A stretch of DNA of 64,000 nucleotides from Bradyrhizobium agreste (GCF_016031625.1 NZ_JACCHP010000001.1:186001-250000), one strand, 5' to 3'. Counted from the stretch's first letter, positions 26,668-35,515 are shown. Notes: generated by a model not told the origin, from the letters alone. Translations and numbers: made by a program.

Positions 26668-27243
26668 CTATGACTTGGCACTGGAACGCATCGCCCCAAA
26701 GACAATAGATAAAAGTGCGAACACGATAGCTCCGACCATTGAGATGCAAATCGTCGCGAGCTTCAGCCAGGTAAGGGCCGTCGCAGTCCTAGCATCGTCG
26801 TCGCGGATGGTCCGCTCTGGGCGGAGAAGCATGCGAAGGATGATGTCCTCGCCCAGGTCGGATATACCGTAAATGGCCCCCGCAATTCCGCCGAACATCG
26901 CGGCGGACGACACGATCGACGAGCCGATTTGCTGCGTAGCGACGACCCAAGCCAGTAGGCTGAAAAGGCCTAACGCGACGGCAAACCCCATATCGAGCCG
27001 CAAGACGTTGTCGCGGTACAGGTCAAGCGCAGATTTCCCGAACGCTGTGGACTGTTCGACAGCGACTATTCTGAACTCGTTGAGATCCTGGGCACTATAT
27101 CCGCGCCATTGCCGCTCAGGCACGATCATCGGAGCAACCGCCCGGTCGACCTCCGCCCTGAACTTGTGGTTCACCCCGAAGAAGCCGATCGTCGCTATGC
27201 CGGAAACGACCAATCCGGCAATGTAGACTCCACTCAAGTCCAT
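26668..27243 (-). CDS. Membrane protein, four-helix, partner of DUF2235 gene
   Basis: 191 aa from ATG 27243 (or 27246), preceded by GGGGG. Helices are at about 5-22 (V-Y-I-A-G-L-V-V-S-G-I-A-T-I-G), 88-105, 112-130 (V-S-S-A-A-M-F-G-G-I-A-G-A-I-Y-G-I) and 160-182. Soluble charged regions lie between. It begins 38 bp after the stop of the hydrolase gene on the same strand, so they form an operon. It may hold or export the hydrolase product; function unknown. Confidence 0.65.
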   Translation of the reverse strand: MDLSGVYIAGLVVSGIATIGFFGVNHKFRAEVDRAVAPMIVPERQWRGYSAQDLNEFRIVAVEQSTAFGKSALDLYRDNVLRLDMGFAVALGLFSLLAWVVATQQIGSSIVSSAAMFGGIAGAIYGISDLGEDIILRMLLRPERTIRDDDARTATALTWLKLATICISMVGAIVFALLSIVFGAMRSSAKS

Positions 27244-27280
27244 CATACCCCCAACATGGGCTTGCCAATTCGCAACACGA

Positions 27281-29656
27281 TTACCTGGACGGCTTAATGA
27301 AGAACGAAATGCAGCCCTTGTTGTCACCGTAAAGCCACTGATACTTGCGCGGGAGAAGAAGAACGCCGTCATTCAAGTAGAAGAACAGTTCGCCGGTCAC
27401 TTTGGGCGTCACGTATTCAGAGATTTTCTTCACGCGGCGATCCGGATCAGGTTCGAGGAAATCCACCTCGTTACCGAGCGAGCCATAGCGCGCCACTGGT
27501 TGGAACCAGGGCTGGGAATAATACCGTCGCAGCGGCAATGCGAAGACGTGAATGACGGTTTCTGTCCAGGAAAGCTCGGTGCCGCCGTCCGGGTTGTTGA
27601 AGGTCGAATAGCCTCGTGCGTCGGTAGGAACGCCGCCGTTGCGCAGCTCTCCCGTACTCGCCTGACATGTCGCGCGGCTGGTGGAATAGTCCCTGTACTG
27701 CCTGGCAAGTGCGGCAGGGTCGGGGTTGGTCCAGACGAAGTACCGCTCAAGGCGTCCCACCCTGTAGCCCGTGGCGAAGCAAAGGTCCGAGGCATCAAAG
27801 GACACCAGCGCGCCGGCATCCGGGATGTAATCAAGTGTCTTCGTGGGCTTGCAGACCAGTCCAGCCTGGTCGACAGCCGTGAACGCGAGCCGATTGCCGA
27901 TCGTGACTGCTAGATAGACAATCGCAACGGCTGAAAGTGCCGGCCCTAAGTAGTAGCGCCACGCAGCGCGCGCACCGGCGAGGACGAGCTCGCGTCCGTG
28001 AAGGCTGTTGCTAGGAGTCGTCTCGGGGGCGGCAAGCTCACCGGCGAATGCGTCCCTCCACAGGGCCGTCATACGGTCGTCAATAGCCGCAGCGACGCGC
28101 TTCCCGCCGAAGAGCAGCGCGCTGATTGTGCCCACCAGAAGCAGGAAGACCACGGGGTACTGGGCGTAGGATGCCAACCATTGCGCTCCCCACGACGGCA
28201 AGAAGCCGCTCAAGGTGCGGATCATGTCGGAGACCCATTTGAGCGCGTTCACCCGTTCTCCAAGAGGGTCGCTACGTCCAGTCAATGGAAAGACCAGAAA
28301 GACGATCGTCGCCGCGAGCGTGAGGAAATACAGCGAGGCGCGCAGGTACACCAACGGCCAAACGAACTGCCGCTCGGCGACCACACGGCCTTCAGCCTGA
28401 TCAGAGGTCTCGGGGGTGTTGACGGCCGGCCCCGATGCGTTGTCCGGCAGACCATCGATGCGGAAGTGGACACAGCCATCCGGGGCTATCTCGGGCGAGA
28501 CCACATCGTAGTTGTGGGGAATTCCGATCGGCGCATAGACGTGCGCATTATTCTTGATACGTCGCAAGACGGTCTCGTGGATCTTGGGTTTCTCCACGTA
28601 GACCTCGTCCCCCGTGGTCCACGAGAAACTCTGACGGGTTAGGCGGGAAATCCGCCTGGGACCATAGCGATAATAGCTGGCCGCACCAGCCCGTGAGTCA
28701 TACAGTCGGCCGTCCTTGTCCTGAGCCTGTTTGATCTCAGCCACCGCCGCAGGATCGGACTCTTTGAACGATAGGCCGCAGGCACGCGCCTCTTCCATGA
28801 TCCAGTACAGCGGAATGTGGGCGAGTGAATCGTCCGGGTAGCCGCCGCCGACGTTGGCGTGTACGCCAGCGAACCAAACCTGCGTAATCCGTTCATTGAA
28901 CGTATACCGCGTGGCTCCTGGAGGCGGAGGCGGCTCGCGCCTCTCGTTCCAAAGCACAGGGTGAAAGGTCGTCCGCTCGTCATCAAGGGAGAGCGCATGG
29001 CAGGCACGTCTCACGGAGGAATGCAGCATATGGCTCGGAAGTTCGAGCGGCCATATCCATTGACTGACGCCCTTGGTCATTTCATCAACAGGAAGGCCGT
29101 ACGCAGCCACGGTGTCCCAAAGCCCAAGAAAACGGATGACCGGCGAGTGTCTTCCCGCGGGCACCCCTGTCGGGGCGGATGCGGTCGGCGCTTTTCCCAA
29201 CAGCTTCTTAATGCCGTGGATCATCAGGTACCAATTCGTGTGGAAGTGCCGCCTATGGTAGGCGCGGTACGCCTCCCTGGCACGGCGGTCGAGCTCGCTA
29301 TCCGAGATGTCCTTCGCGGGGATGAGCCCCTGATCCAGGATGAGGCCGATGGTGACGCGGATCGTGAACGCGCCCCGGCTGAACCCGAAGGCAAAGATCT
29401 CGTCACCAGGGGCGCGGTAGTTGCGGCAGGCGAATTTGTAGAGCGTGATGACGTTGCGGCGGAGGCCTATGCCGAAGGCGCCACCGAGCATCGCCAACGG
29501 CTTGAACGACGATGTTCCGACCCCATCGTCGTAGCAGGCAACCTGATCGTCATTGGTGAGGTCCAGCGCACTGAACATACGCCAGACGTTGGTCCGCCAG
29601 ACTTTGGCCGATGAATTACCCGTACCATCGGAGAGGAGCACGATGCGCCTAGGCAT
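27281..29656 (-). CDS. DUF2235 alpha/beta hydrolase, membrane-associated
   Basis: 791 aa from ATG 29656 (GAGG 6 nt upstream). The N-terminal 400 residues are a DUF2235 domain: I-V-L-L-S-D-G-T-G-N-S (oxyanion), nucleophile elbow G-F-S-R-G-A-F, F-L-G-L-W-D-T-V with Asp, and V-W-F-A-G-V-H-A-N-V-G-G-G-Y with His. This is the fold of Tle1-type type VI phospholipase effectors. The C-terminal half has about three or four membrane helices near residues 430-620. No VgrG/PAAR genes are present, so an injected effector role is unproved; phospholipase or phage-triggered lipase are alternatives. Confidence 0.85.
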   Translation of the reverse strand: MPRRIVLLSDGTGNSSAKVWRTNVWRMFSALDLTNDDQVACYDDGVGTSSFKPLAMLGGAFGIGLRRNVITLYKFACRNYRAPGDEIFAFGFSRGAFTIRVTIGLILDQGLIPAKDISDSELDRRAREAYRAYHRRHFHTNWYLMIHGIKKLLGKAPTASAPTGVPAGRHSPVIRFLGLWDTVAAYGLPVDEMTKGVSQWIWPLELPSHMLHSSVRRACHALSLDDERTTFHPVLWNERREPPPPPGATRYTFNERITQVWFAGVHANVGGGYPDDSLAHIPLYWIMEEARACGLSFKESDPAAVAEIKQAQDKDGRLYDSRAGAASYYRYGPRRISRLTRQSFSWTTGDEVYVEKPKIHETVLRRIKNNAHVYAPIGIPHNYDVVSPEIAPDGCVHFRIDGLPDNASGPAVNTPETSDQAEGRVVAERQFVWPLVYLRASLYFLTLAATIVFLVFPLTGRSDPLGERVNALKWVSDMIRTLSGFLPSWGAQWLASYAQYPVVFLLLVGTISALLFGGKRVAAAIDDRMTALWRDAFAGELAAPETTPSNSLHGRELVLAGARAAWRYYLGPALSAVAIVYLAVTIGNRLAFTAVDQAGLVCKPTKTLDYIPDAGALVSFDASDLCFATGYRVGRLERYFVWTNPDPAALARQYRDYSTSRATCQASTGELRNGGVPTDARGYSTFNNPDGGTELSWTETVIHVFALPLRRYYSQPWFQPVARYGSLGNEVDFLEPDPDRRVKKISEYVTPKVTGELFFYLNDGVLLLPRKYQWLYGDNKGCISFFIKPSR

Positions 29657-29674
29657 ACTCATCCTCAATCTCAA

Positions 29675-29957
29675 ATGAATTCAGCAAACTGCCGCAACTA
29701 ATGCACAACACGTGGTTGCAATGCAGACCAGTTGAACGCCCGCCCGATCGTAAGTCAAGACCGATTAAGGGGATGCCAGCCATTGTCTTCGACCAAGAAC
29801 GAATTCTGGCGTGGGCCTATTGCGTCTCAATCTCGCCTCCCCTTGCGCGTCTAACCCCAGTGCACGGCCAGGAGGACGGAGAAACCAGGCCCGAGGCTCG
29901 TCGGCGCAAGGCATCCAACCGTATCCCGCAAGCGGGTCCCTCAGTCGGACTCTCCCG
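29675..29957. other. Intergenic stretch upstream of the DUF2235 operon
   Basis: Contains the promoter region of the minus-strand hydrolase operon and decayed plus-strand sequence. No gene with start, ribosome site and sensible composition was found. Confidence 0.4.
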
Positions 29958-30105
29958 GTAATTGTCGAGGCGGTGCATGAAGGGATGTCGGAGGAAGCGG
30001 CATGCAGCTCGCGGACTTGAAAAAGCCCGCTATAGCCGAGGCTGCCGAGCGGATGCTGGCCGAGAGGAGCTGGCTGACACAGGGCTGCGGCTGCCGGTGC
30101 GGGCG
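29958..30105 (+). pseudogene. Relic of ParB-family gene 3' end
   Basis: Reads I-V-E-A-V-H-E-G-M-S-E-E-A-A then, after a shift, Q-L-A-D-L-K-K-P-A-I-A-E-A-A-E-R-M-L-A-E-R-S-W-L. This matches residues about 577-620 of the ParB-family protein at 24569-26464 with few differences. It is a detached duplicate of the gene's 3' end, 3.5 kb downstream. Confidence 0.8.
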
Positions 30106-30190
30106 CCGGAAACGGCGTTGGCCACGTAGTCAGACCGAGCATCGCGCTGGGCTGCTTAAGCGGCTCAGCGTTTCTATTGCTAAACTTTGC

Positions 30191-30208
30191 CGCGCGCGAA
30201 AGCGCGCA
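30191..30208. terminator. GC hairpin near the ParB relic
   Basis: GCGCGC-GAAA-GCGCGC stem-loop, resembling the hairpin that follows the intact ParB gene near 26530, so probably carried along in the duplication. No U tract. Confidence 0.35.
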
Positions 30209-30242
30209 GCGTTCACACTTACGGTTTGTGAATTTCACGATC

Positions 30243-30260
30243 TGTTGCGCGAATGCAACA
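30243..30260. promoter_or_regulatory. Inverted repeat upstream of lipoprotein gene
   Basis: TGTTGC and GCAACA are perfect inverted 6-mers with a 6-nt spacer in an unusually AT-rich 100-bp stretch before the gene at 30322. Possible operator; no regulator gene is adjacent. Confidence 0.35.
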
Positions 30261-30321
30261 TACAATACAATCATAATGTGCATATACAATCAGAGGATTA
30301 AACGTTGGCGGGGGACATCCG

Positions 30322-31437
30322 ATGTTTATTCGAATACTCGCCGCAAGCTTGGCCGCGTTTCTATTGGTGAATTGCTCCATACATCCGCTGCCAGAAGACG
30401 TCACCGGTGTTAATACGTATCATATTGCTCGGCAAATCCGCTGTGAAACGCGCGAAGCCGCGTTGCAATTTGTGATCCGACAACTTAGGCGGCTTGCCAC
30501 TGATCATGATGATCAACTCGGCGATCCAATCGCCCGACAAGTACTAGCGGACTACGAAGCGGACCCCGACTCGATTAGCAGCTTCAATCCAGATCGATTT
30601 CCGGGTCCGAAATATGAACAAGTGCGAAATTTTTACCGCGTGATCTACTCGACAGCGATCGCCTACAATTTTGATCTCACCATGAGTGAACAAAATGATC
30701 TTGGCACCACCGTGAACCTATTGGGTCCTTGGGCACGAAAATTAACGCTTGCTGTGTCAGGCGATTTCAACAGGAACCGGACTAACGAGCGATCCTTCAC
30801 GGTCACCGACACCTTCAGCGAACTCTTGGTAAGAGTAAATGTGCCTGTGCGAGGTCACCGATACTGCGAGGGACAAATTAAGCAGGCCAACTACGTCTAT
30901 CCTATCGCCGGTCATATCGGCGTGGATGAACTTGTGAAGACCTTCTTCGAGCTGGTTTATCTCGGGCAGTTATCTGAAAAGGACGCCGCAGCCGGCGCGA
31001 TCGGCGCCCCAACTATTGCGGACAAACTTACCTTCACGACGACAATTGACGGGTCATCAACACCCAAAGTCATCTTTACTCCCGTCGGCGCCGGTTTCCA
31101 ACTCGCCGATGCTTCGCTCACTGGTACGCTGAACCGGACGGACACTCATAAGGTCACTGTGGGCCTTGCTGTAGATAAGGACGTCCTTACTTATCTTACT
31201 TCGCTGCGTAGTTACCTCTTCTCCCGAGAACGAAGCGGCGATGCCTCCGTCATCGTCCCTTCTGTGCGCGTGGCAAGGGTGCCGCCCCGCCCTGTTCGCA
31301 CGCCACGCCTACCGGCGGACGACATATTCATAGGAAACACTCTTACTGCCCAGACCCGTAATTGGGCCGAAGAACTTGCGGCCAGGGCGGTCGACCAACT
31401 GAAAAGCCGCGAGCTCCAGCTCATCCGCGCTCCATAA
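30322..31437 (+). CDS. Probable lipoprotein, unknown function
   Basis: 371 aa. Signal peptide I-L-A-A-S-L-A-A-F-L-L-V-N followed by Cys19; the lipobox is L-V-N-C, with Asn at the -1 position where Gly/Ala/Ser is usual. The mature start P-L-P-E-D-V-T-G-V-N-T-Y-H-I-A-R-Q-I-R-C-E is a pattern I know from rhizobial lipoproteins of unknown role. The middle and C-terminal parts look beta-rich. It is followed 14 nt later by a tiny basic-protein gene, suggesting co-transcription of 30322-32609. Confidence 0.75.
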   Translation: MFIRILAASLAAFLLVNCSIHPLPEDVTGVNTYHIARQIRCETREAALQFVIRQLRRLATDHDDQLGDPIARQVLADYEADPDSISSFNPDRFPGPKYEQVRNFYRVIYSTAIAYNFDLTMSEQNDLGTTVNLLGPWARKLTLAVSGDFNRNRTNERSFTVTDTFSELLVRVNVPVRGHRYCEGQIKQANYVYPIAGHIGVDELVKTFFELVYLGQLSEKDAAAGAIGAPTIADKLTFTTTIDGSSTPKVIFTPVGAGFQLADASLTGTLNRTDTHKVTVGLAVDKDVLTYLTSLRSYLFSRERSGDASVIVPSVRVARVPPRPVRTPRLPADDIFIGNTLTAQTRNWAEELAARAVDQLKSRELQLIRAP

Positions 31438-31451
31438 GGGATCACCTCCGA

Positions 31452-31622
31452 ATGGCAAAATCAGCCTCAAAAGCCAAAAAGCGCGCGCCACCTCGCCCCT
31501 CCAGGCGTACAAAGAAAGCAAAAGCACTGGTCACCAAGCGACCAAAAACGAAGACCCGAACGCCTAGGGTGGTGGACCCAATACCCCGCGACAAAGTTGA
31601 AGATCCATTTGGCGATTTGTGA
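31452..31622 (+). CDS. 56-aa very basic protein with C-terminal VVDP-DPF motif
   Basis: Lys/Arg/Pro-rich protein (M-A-K-S-A-S-K-A-K-K-R-A-P-P) ending R-V-V-D-P-I-P-R-D-K-V-E-D-P-F-G-D-L. The last 18 residues resemble the doubled C-terminal motif of the next protein (V-V-D-P-L-P-G-G-D-P-F-E-L). It could be a nucleic-acid-binding peptide, a secreted substrate or a partner of its neighbour. ATG at 31452. Small, but the shared motif supports that it is real. Confidence 0.6.
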   Translation: MAKSASKAKKRAPPRPSRRTKKAKALVTKRPKTKTRTPRVVDPIPRDKVEDPFGDL

Positions 31623-31679
31623 TTTCTCCCGCGCATGCAGACATAACCCTTTTTATTCGCCACCCGAAGGAGCTTCGCG

Positions 31680-32609
31680 ATGATTAGAGCAGCCGCATTT
31701 AATCAAGGGAAATTTCCGACCATAACTTTTGCGAATCTGGCGAAGACACCCCTTGAGGTCGACCTCAAGAAACTGGTGGCAGCATTGGAAAAGCAATTGG
31801 AGCGAGATTTCGTACCCATATGGGGTTATCCTGCGAAGCTTCAGATTTCTGACAAGCCGAAGCCCAATGAATGGCAAATTGTCTTTCTGGATGATTCTGA
31901 TGCGGCCGATGCGCTCGGTTATCATGATCTGACCAAGGACGGACAGCCTGTGTCGAAGGTCTTCGTCAAGAGTACCATCGCAGCCGGGGAGAAGGTGAGC
32001 GTCACCACGTCCCATGAGTTGCTCGAAATGTTGATCGATCCCGGCGCGCAGATGTGGGCTCAAGGCGGCAACGGCCTATTTTACGCTTACGAAATGTGTG
32101 ACGCGGTGGAGGATGGGGAGTATGAAATCGACGGCATCGCCGTAAGCAACTTCGTCTATCCTTCTTTCTTCGAATCCTGGCATAAGCCGCGGTCTGTCCA
32201 ATTTGATCATCTAAACAAGGTCAGCAAACCGTTCCAGACTTTGAAAAACGGTTATCAAATCGTCAGCAACGGTTCAGCAGCTCGAGAAATCTTCGGCTCG
32301 CGCCACAAGGAGCGCCATTTCCATGAGGTCGAAGATCGCACTATGCATCGCAGCGAATATCGCAAACGAATAGCGAATGTACGCGCTGCCAGAGTCAATC
32401 TGCCGACAGCACTTGTTACGGAAACCAGATTAGCAGCCGACACGAGAACGCCTCGCGCGGCTGTACTGCATCACGCCGGGCGACTCTTGACGGAGTTGGC
32501 CGCCATGGTCGACCCGCTTCCAGGTGGCGATCCATTTGAATTGGCAAGACGCGGCCCTGAAAGCAGAGTGGTCGATCCGCTACCTGGTGGCGACCCTTTT
32601 GAATTGTGA
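31680..32609 (+). CDS. HExxE-containing protein with duplicated C-terminal tag
   Basis: 309 aa, ribosome site GAAGGAG about 11 nt upstream. The middle contains T-T-S-H-E-L-L-E-M-L-I-D-P-G-A, a conserved His-Glu-x-x-Glu segment reminiscent of metallopeptidase-like families, within an alpha/beta domain of about 220 residues. The C-terminus carries two copies of V-D-P-L-P-G-G-D-P-F-E-L separated by a 10-residue linker, the second being the last residues of the protein. The preceding 56-aa protein ends in a related motif. No signal peptide is seen. Enzymatic activity is not proven. Confidence 0.7.
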   Translation: MIRAAAFNQGKFPTITFANLAKTPLEVDLKKLVAALEKQLERDFVPIWGYPAKLQISDKPKPNEWQIVFLDDSDAADALGYHDLTKDGQPVSKVFVKSTIAAGEKVSVTTSHELLEMLIDPGAQMWAQGGNGLFYAYEMCDAVEDGEYEIDGIAVSNFVYPSFFESWHKPRSVQFDHLNKVSKPFQTLKNGYQIVSNGSAAREIFGSRHKERHFHEVEDRTMHRSEYRKRIANVRAARVNLPTALVTETRLAADTRTPRAAVLHHAGRLLTELAAMVDPLPGGDPFELARRGPESRVVDPLPGGDPFEL

Positions 32610-32723
32610 CGCGAAGCTACCGATGACACCGATCTTTCCTGTGCGTAAGCGCCGCAGCCCGATCCTCACGTTGACGGTCGCAATGATGTCGCCGGTCAAC
32701 TCGGGTTAAAGGACCCAAACACC

Positions 32724-33141
32724 ATGCGTTCGACACTGATGGTAGGCATTGCTGCAGCCTCGCTAGGACATTGCAACCGTGCATAACGCGAATGCGACCT
32801 CTCCCGCTCCCCGCCCGGCGCCGTCTGCACCCCGTGCAGCGGCGCCAGCGCCTGCCCCGAAGGCGCCAGTGCTGACCAATTAGCAGCTTATGCCGAAGCC
32901 GCAACCGCAACCGCAGATCCCGGCCAACTTGCCCAAGCCAACGCAACCGACGTTGGCCGACAAGGTGACCACTGGCGCACCGGTAACGTTGAAGGATCTC
33001 AAGGGGACGAATACGCCGCCGGCTGTGCCGCCTGCGGGCATGACGGTCGGCAAGGTCGGCAGCCCGCCGCCTGCTAGTCCGACGCCTCATGAGAATCTCG
33101 ACCAGAATACCCGAGTCACTCGGATTAAATCCTGCAGATGA
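32724..33141 (+). pseudogene. Proline/alanine-rich exported protein remnant
   Basis: ATG 32724 opens a signal-peptide-like start (M-R-S-T-L-M-V-G-I-A-A-A-S-L) that stops at once. The adjacent frame continues as Pro/Ala-rich sequence (S-P-A-P-R-P-A-P-S-A-P-R) to an in-frame TAG near 32881, then Q-L-M-P-K-P-Q-P-Q-P and V-G-K-V-G-S-P-P-P-A. This looks like one broken gene with a frameshift and an amber codon. Confidence 0.45.
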
Positions 33142-33740
33142 CCTCAACAAAGCCGGAGGTTGCGGACTTCTGGCAGATAAAGGTGTAGATCCTCTATTTG
33201 TACTCGCGCTCATGGACGTGGTCGGCAAAACGATCGACCAATGGATCATTGCGAACGGCACTTCTGAAAAAACCAAGCGGCAAATGTGGGGACCGAGGAA
33301 GAACTGCCAAAACCAGCGAGTCTATGTCGGGGCGCGTGCGAGCCGCAACGACAAGGACGAAGTCGTTCTCGCCCTTGAGCCTCAGTATCGGGGGGCGCCC
33401 GTTGCACGGTGTTTGGGCAACGGCTCCTTATCTGCACAATGGGTCCGTTCCGACACTCAGAGACATGTTGGTGCCGCAAGCCAAACGGCCGACGTCGTTT
33501 TGCGTCGGCAGTCGTGCGTTCGACCCGGCCAAGGTCGGGCTTGTTACGAAAGCAAAGGCGACCGAGAGCTGTGCGGCCGGCCTGACGAACTTTGATGTGT
33601 CGCTGCTTGGTAACAGCAATCGCGGACATTCGTTCGAGGGCAAGGAAACCGACCTAACGAAGCTGCCGCCTGGCGTTATTGGACCAGAATTGACCGAACC
33701 CGAGCGCCGAGCGCTTGTTGAGTATCTCAAGACTTTATGA
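33125..33740 (+). pseudogene. Cytochrome-c-family (RoxA-like) C-terminal remnant
   Basis: Two plus-strand frames join near 33395. The first gives W-I-I-A-N-G-T-S and R-V-Y-V-G-A-R-A; the second gives W-A-T-A-P-Y-L-H-N-G-S-V-P-T-L, R-P-T-S-F-C-V-G-S-R and G-P-E-L-T-E-P-E-R-R-A-L-V-E-Y-L-K. The latter pattern is characteristic of the C-terminal part of large di-haem cytochrome c proteins. The haem-binding CxxCH N-terminal region is absent, so this is a truncated, frameshifted relic ended by the IS3 element. Confidence 0.7.
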
Positions 33741-33771
33741 GGACGATGCGTTGCCCCTCGACCTGTCGTTG

Positions 33772-34611
33772 CTACCGTCGAGCTTCCTCGTCCGTTGCGG
33801 TGAGGTGGGCGGCGTAGGCCGCGGGGGTCAGATATTTGAGCGACGAGTGAGGCCGCTGGAGATTGTGGTCGGCGACCCAATTGGCGATCTTGGCGCGGGC
33901 GTCCTCCAGATCAAAGAATGGGGTCTCGTTGAGCAATTCATCGCGCATCCGGCGATCGAAACTCTCGACGAAGCCGTTCTGCATCGGCTTTCCGGGTGCG
34001 ATGAAGTGCCAATCGATGGCTGCGTCCTTGCACCAAGCGAGCATGGTGTTGCAGGTGAACTCGGTGCCATGGTCGGACAGGATCATTCCTGGCTTGCCGC
34101 GTCGCTCGACGATTGCCGTCAGTTCGCGGGCCACGCGCCGCCCCGAGATCGACGTCTCTGGAATCGCGACCAGGCATTCCTTGGTGACGTCGTTGACGAG
34201 ATTGAGGATGCGGAAGCGCCGGCCATTGGCGAACTGGTCGTGGACGAGTCCAGCGACCAGCGCGCGTTGGGCCTCGACCAGGATCGGGGCACGGGTCCCC
34301 ACGGCCTTGCGGCGAGACCGCCGCTTGCGGACGGTGAGCCCTTCCTCGCGATAAAGCCGGTAGATCCGATTGATCCCCGATGGTTCGCCCTCCCTCAGCA
34401 GTAGGACGAACAAACGGCGATAGCCGAAACGCCGCCGCTCATTGGCGAGATCGCGCAATCGCCCACGCAGAACTGCATCCGGCGGGCGGCTGAAGCGATA
34501 GCGGATCATCTTCCGATCCGGCCCGGCGATCGAGCAGGCCCGCCGTTCCGACAGGCTCAGGACGGCCTGCAGATGTGCGGCGGCAGCGCGCTTGGCGGCG
34601 GGCCCTACCAT
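33772..34611 (-). CDS. IS3-family transposase OrfB (DDE integrase)
   Basis: 279 aa. The HTH_21-like N-terminal part has [11 protein letters not shown] and [14 protein letters not shown]. The integrase core has N-L-V-N-D-V-T-K-E (first Asp), L-S-D-H-G-T-E-F-T (second Asp) and [19 protein letters not shown] (catalytic Glu). Intact. It overlaps the 3' end of orfA by 7 nt, where family members use programmed frameshifting. Confidence 0.88.
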   Translation of the reverse strand: MVGPAAKRAAAAHLQAVLSLSERRACSIAGPDRKMIRYRFSRPPDAVLRGRLRDLANERRRFGYRRLFVLLLREGEPSGINRIYRLYREEGLTVRKRRSRRKAVGTRAPILVEAQRALVAGLVHDQFANGRRFRILNLVNDVTKECLVAIPETSISGRRVARELTAIVERRGKPGMILSDHGTEFTCNTMLAWCKDAAIDWHFIAPGKPMQNGFVESFDRRMRDELLNETPFFDLEDARAKIANWVADHNLQRPHSSLKYLTPAAYAAHLTATDEEARR

Positions 34612-34870
34612 TTTTTTGAAAGCAGCTCGCGAAGTGCGGCCGCATCGAGCATTTGCTCGGCCAGAAGCTTCTTCAGCTTCGCGTTCTCCTCTTCCAAGGC
34701 CCTCAGCCGCTTCGCCTCGGAAACGTCCATGCCGCCGAATTTGGCCTTCAAATTGTAGATCGTCGCCTCGGAAACACCGTGCTTGCGAGCCAGGTCGGCT
34801 GTCTTCGCCCAGCCTCCTGCTCCTTCAATAGCGCGATAATCTGCTCTTCCGTGGACCTTGCTCGCTTCAT
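34605..34870 (-). pseudogene. IS3-family OrfA, one-base deletion
   Basis: ATG at 34870 starts [21 protein letters not shown], then the frame is lost at about 34807-34812 (GGGCG where GGCGCG is expected). The next frame continues [18 protein letters not shown] with an HTH and the leucine-zipper region. A single-base deletion should prevent production of the OrfAB transposase, so this copy is probably immobile. Confidence 0.75.
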
Positions 34871-34933
34871 CTGTCCGTCCTTCTTCGGGCCGGAGTCTAA
34901 CTCTTTCTGGAGGAAATACGCAGTGGCAGGTCA

Positions 34934-35120
34934 CAATCCGCTGATGCCCTCGTCGATGTAAGTGCGCACGATCGTGAGCCGATGCTCGGCTGCATAGGCG
35001 GCGATGACAGCCATCTGGTTTGCGATCGAATATTGCTGCCGATCCGTCCACATAGGGACGTACTGCGCAGCCCGGAGCTCGCGCTCCCGGGGCCGGGGCA
35101 GCCGGGCACTCTGTTCCCAT
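34934..35120 (-). pseudogene. Serine recombinase N-terminal fragment
   Basis: Minus-strand frame reads R-A-A-Q-Y-V-P-M-W-T-D-R-Q-Q-Y-S-I-A-N-Q, then I-A-A-Y-A-A-E-H-R-L-T-I-V and Y-I-D-E-G-I-S-G-L, cut by the IS3 end. This is the start of a large serine recombinase, but the usual R-M-S-T-D catalytic segment reads P-M-W-T-D, so the nucleophilic Ser is already lost. No start codon is present. Confidence 0.7.
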
Positions 35121-35180
35121 GGAAGGCTCCCGACCTGTGCAGCTATCAGCCTATTCGAAGCCGCCTGAAAACCAAGAAGT

Positions 35181-35327
35181 GTGAAGCTGTTCACCCCCGC
35201 CGAATCTCTCCTCGCCTACAATAGGAACGTCCCCGTCCGGGACGCTCATCCGGGAATGGACGAGTCCGAGCTGGCGAAGCTGGAGGCCGGCCATGAAGCC
35301 CCACGCCATGAGCAAGTATTTTGGTAA
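35181..35327 (+). CDS. 48-aa hypothetical protein
   Basis: GTG at 35181 opens a frame reading V-K-L-F-T-P-A-E-S-L-L-A-Y-N-R-N-V-P and M-D-E-S-E-L-A-K-L-E-A-G-H-E-A-P, ending in TAA at 35327. The composition is protein-like. It overlaps the start of the next small gene by 20 nt. Unknown function. Confidence 0.4.
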   Translation: MKLFTPAESLLAYNRNVPVRDAHPGMDESELAKLEAGHEAPRHEQVFW

Positions 35328-35514
35328 TGGCGCCGGCCACGTTCTGCGCCAGCACAACAGCGCCGTGCTGCTGTTCAGCTGGCGCGGCAAGCCCGACGGA
35401 TCGGCCCGATATGTCGAGCGCGTCAACCGGTACGCGCGCAATGGCGTGGAATATTCCAGCCTTGCCGCCTTGCTCCGCGCCGTCGAGGCCGAGCACGCTC
35501 AAAAGGAGCGCTGA
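35308..35514 (+). CDS. Small conserved hypothetical protein
   Basis: 68 aa from ATG 35308: M-S-K-Y-F-G-N-G-A-G-H-V-L, V-L-L-F-S-W-R-G-K-P and Y-S-S-L-A-A-L-L-R-A-V-E-A-E-H. A compact alpha/beta pattern. It belongs to a run of tiny overlapping genes at 35181-35707. Function unknown. Confidence 0.55.
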   Translation: MSKYFGNGAGHVLRQHNSAVLLFSWRGKPDGSARYVERVNRYARNGVEYSSLAALLRAVEAEHAQKER

Positions 35515-35515
35515 T

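Larger units (their letters stand above)
33745..34933. mobile_element. IS3-family insertion sequence (minus orientation)
   Basis: Contains orfB (33772-34611) and a frameshifted orfA (to 34870). The orfA-side end is at about 34933 (minus strand TGACCTGCCACTG), judged from the point where the interrupted recombinase reading frame ends. The other end lies at about 33745, but I could not find a clean matching inverted repeat, so that edge is approximate. Confidence 0.65.

Noticed and set aside
28859..29614. 251-aa plus-strand reading frame
   Set aside because: Antisense shadow of the DUF2235 hydrolase.
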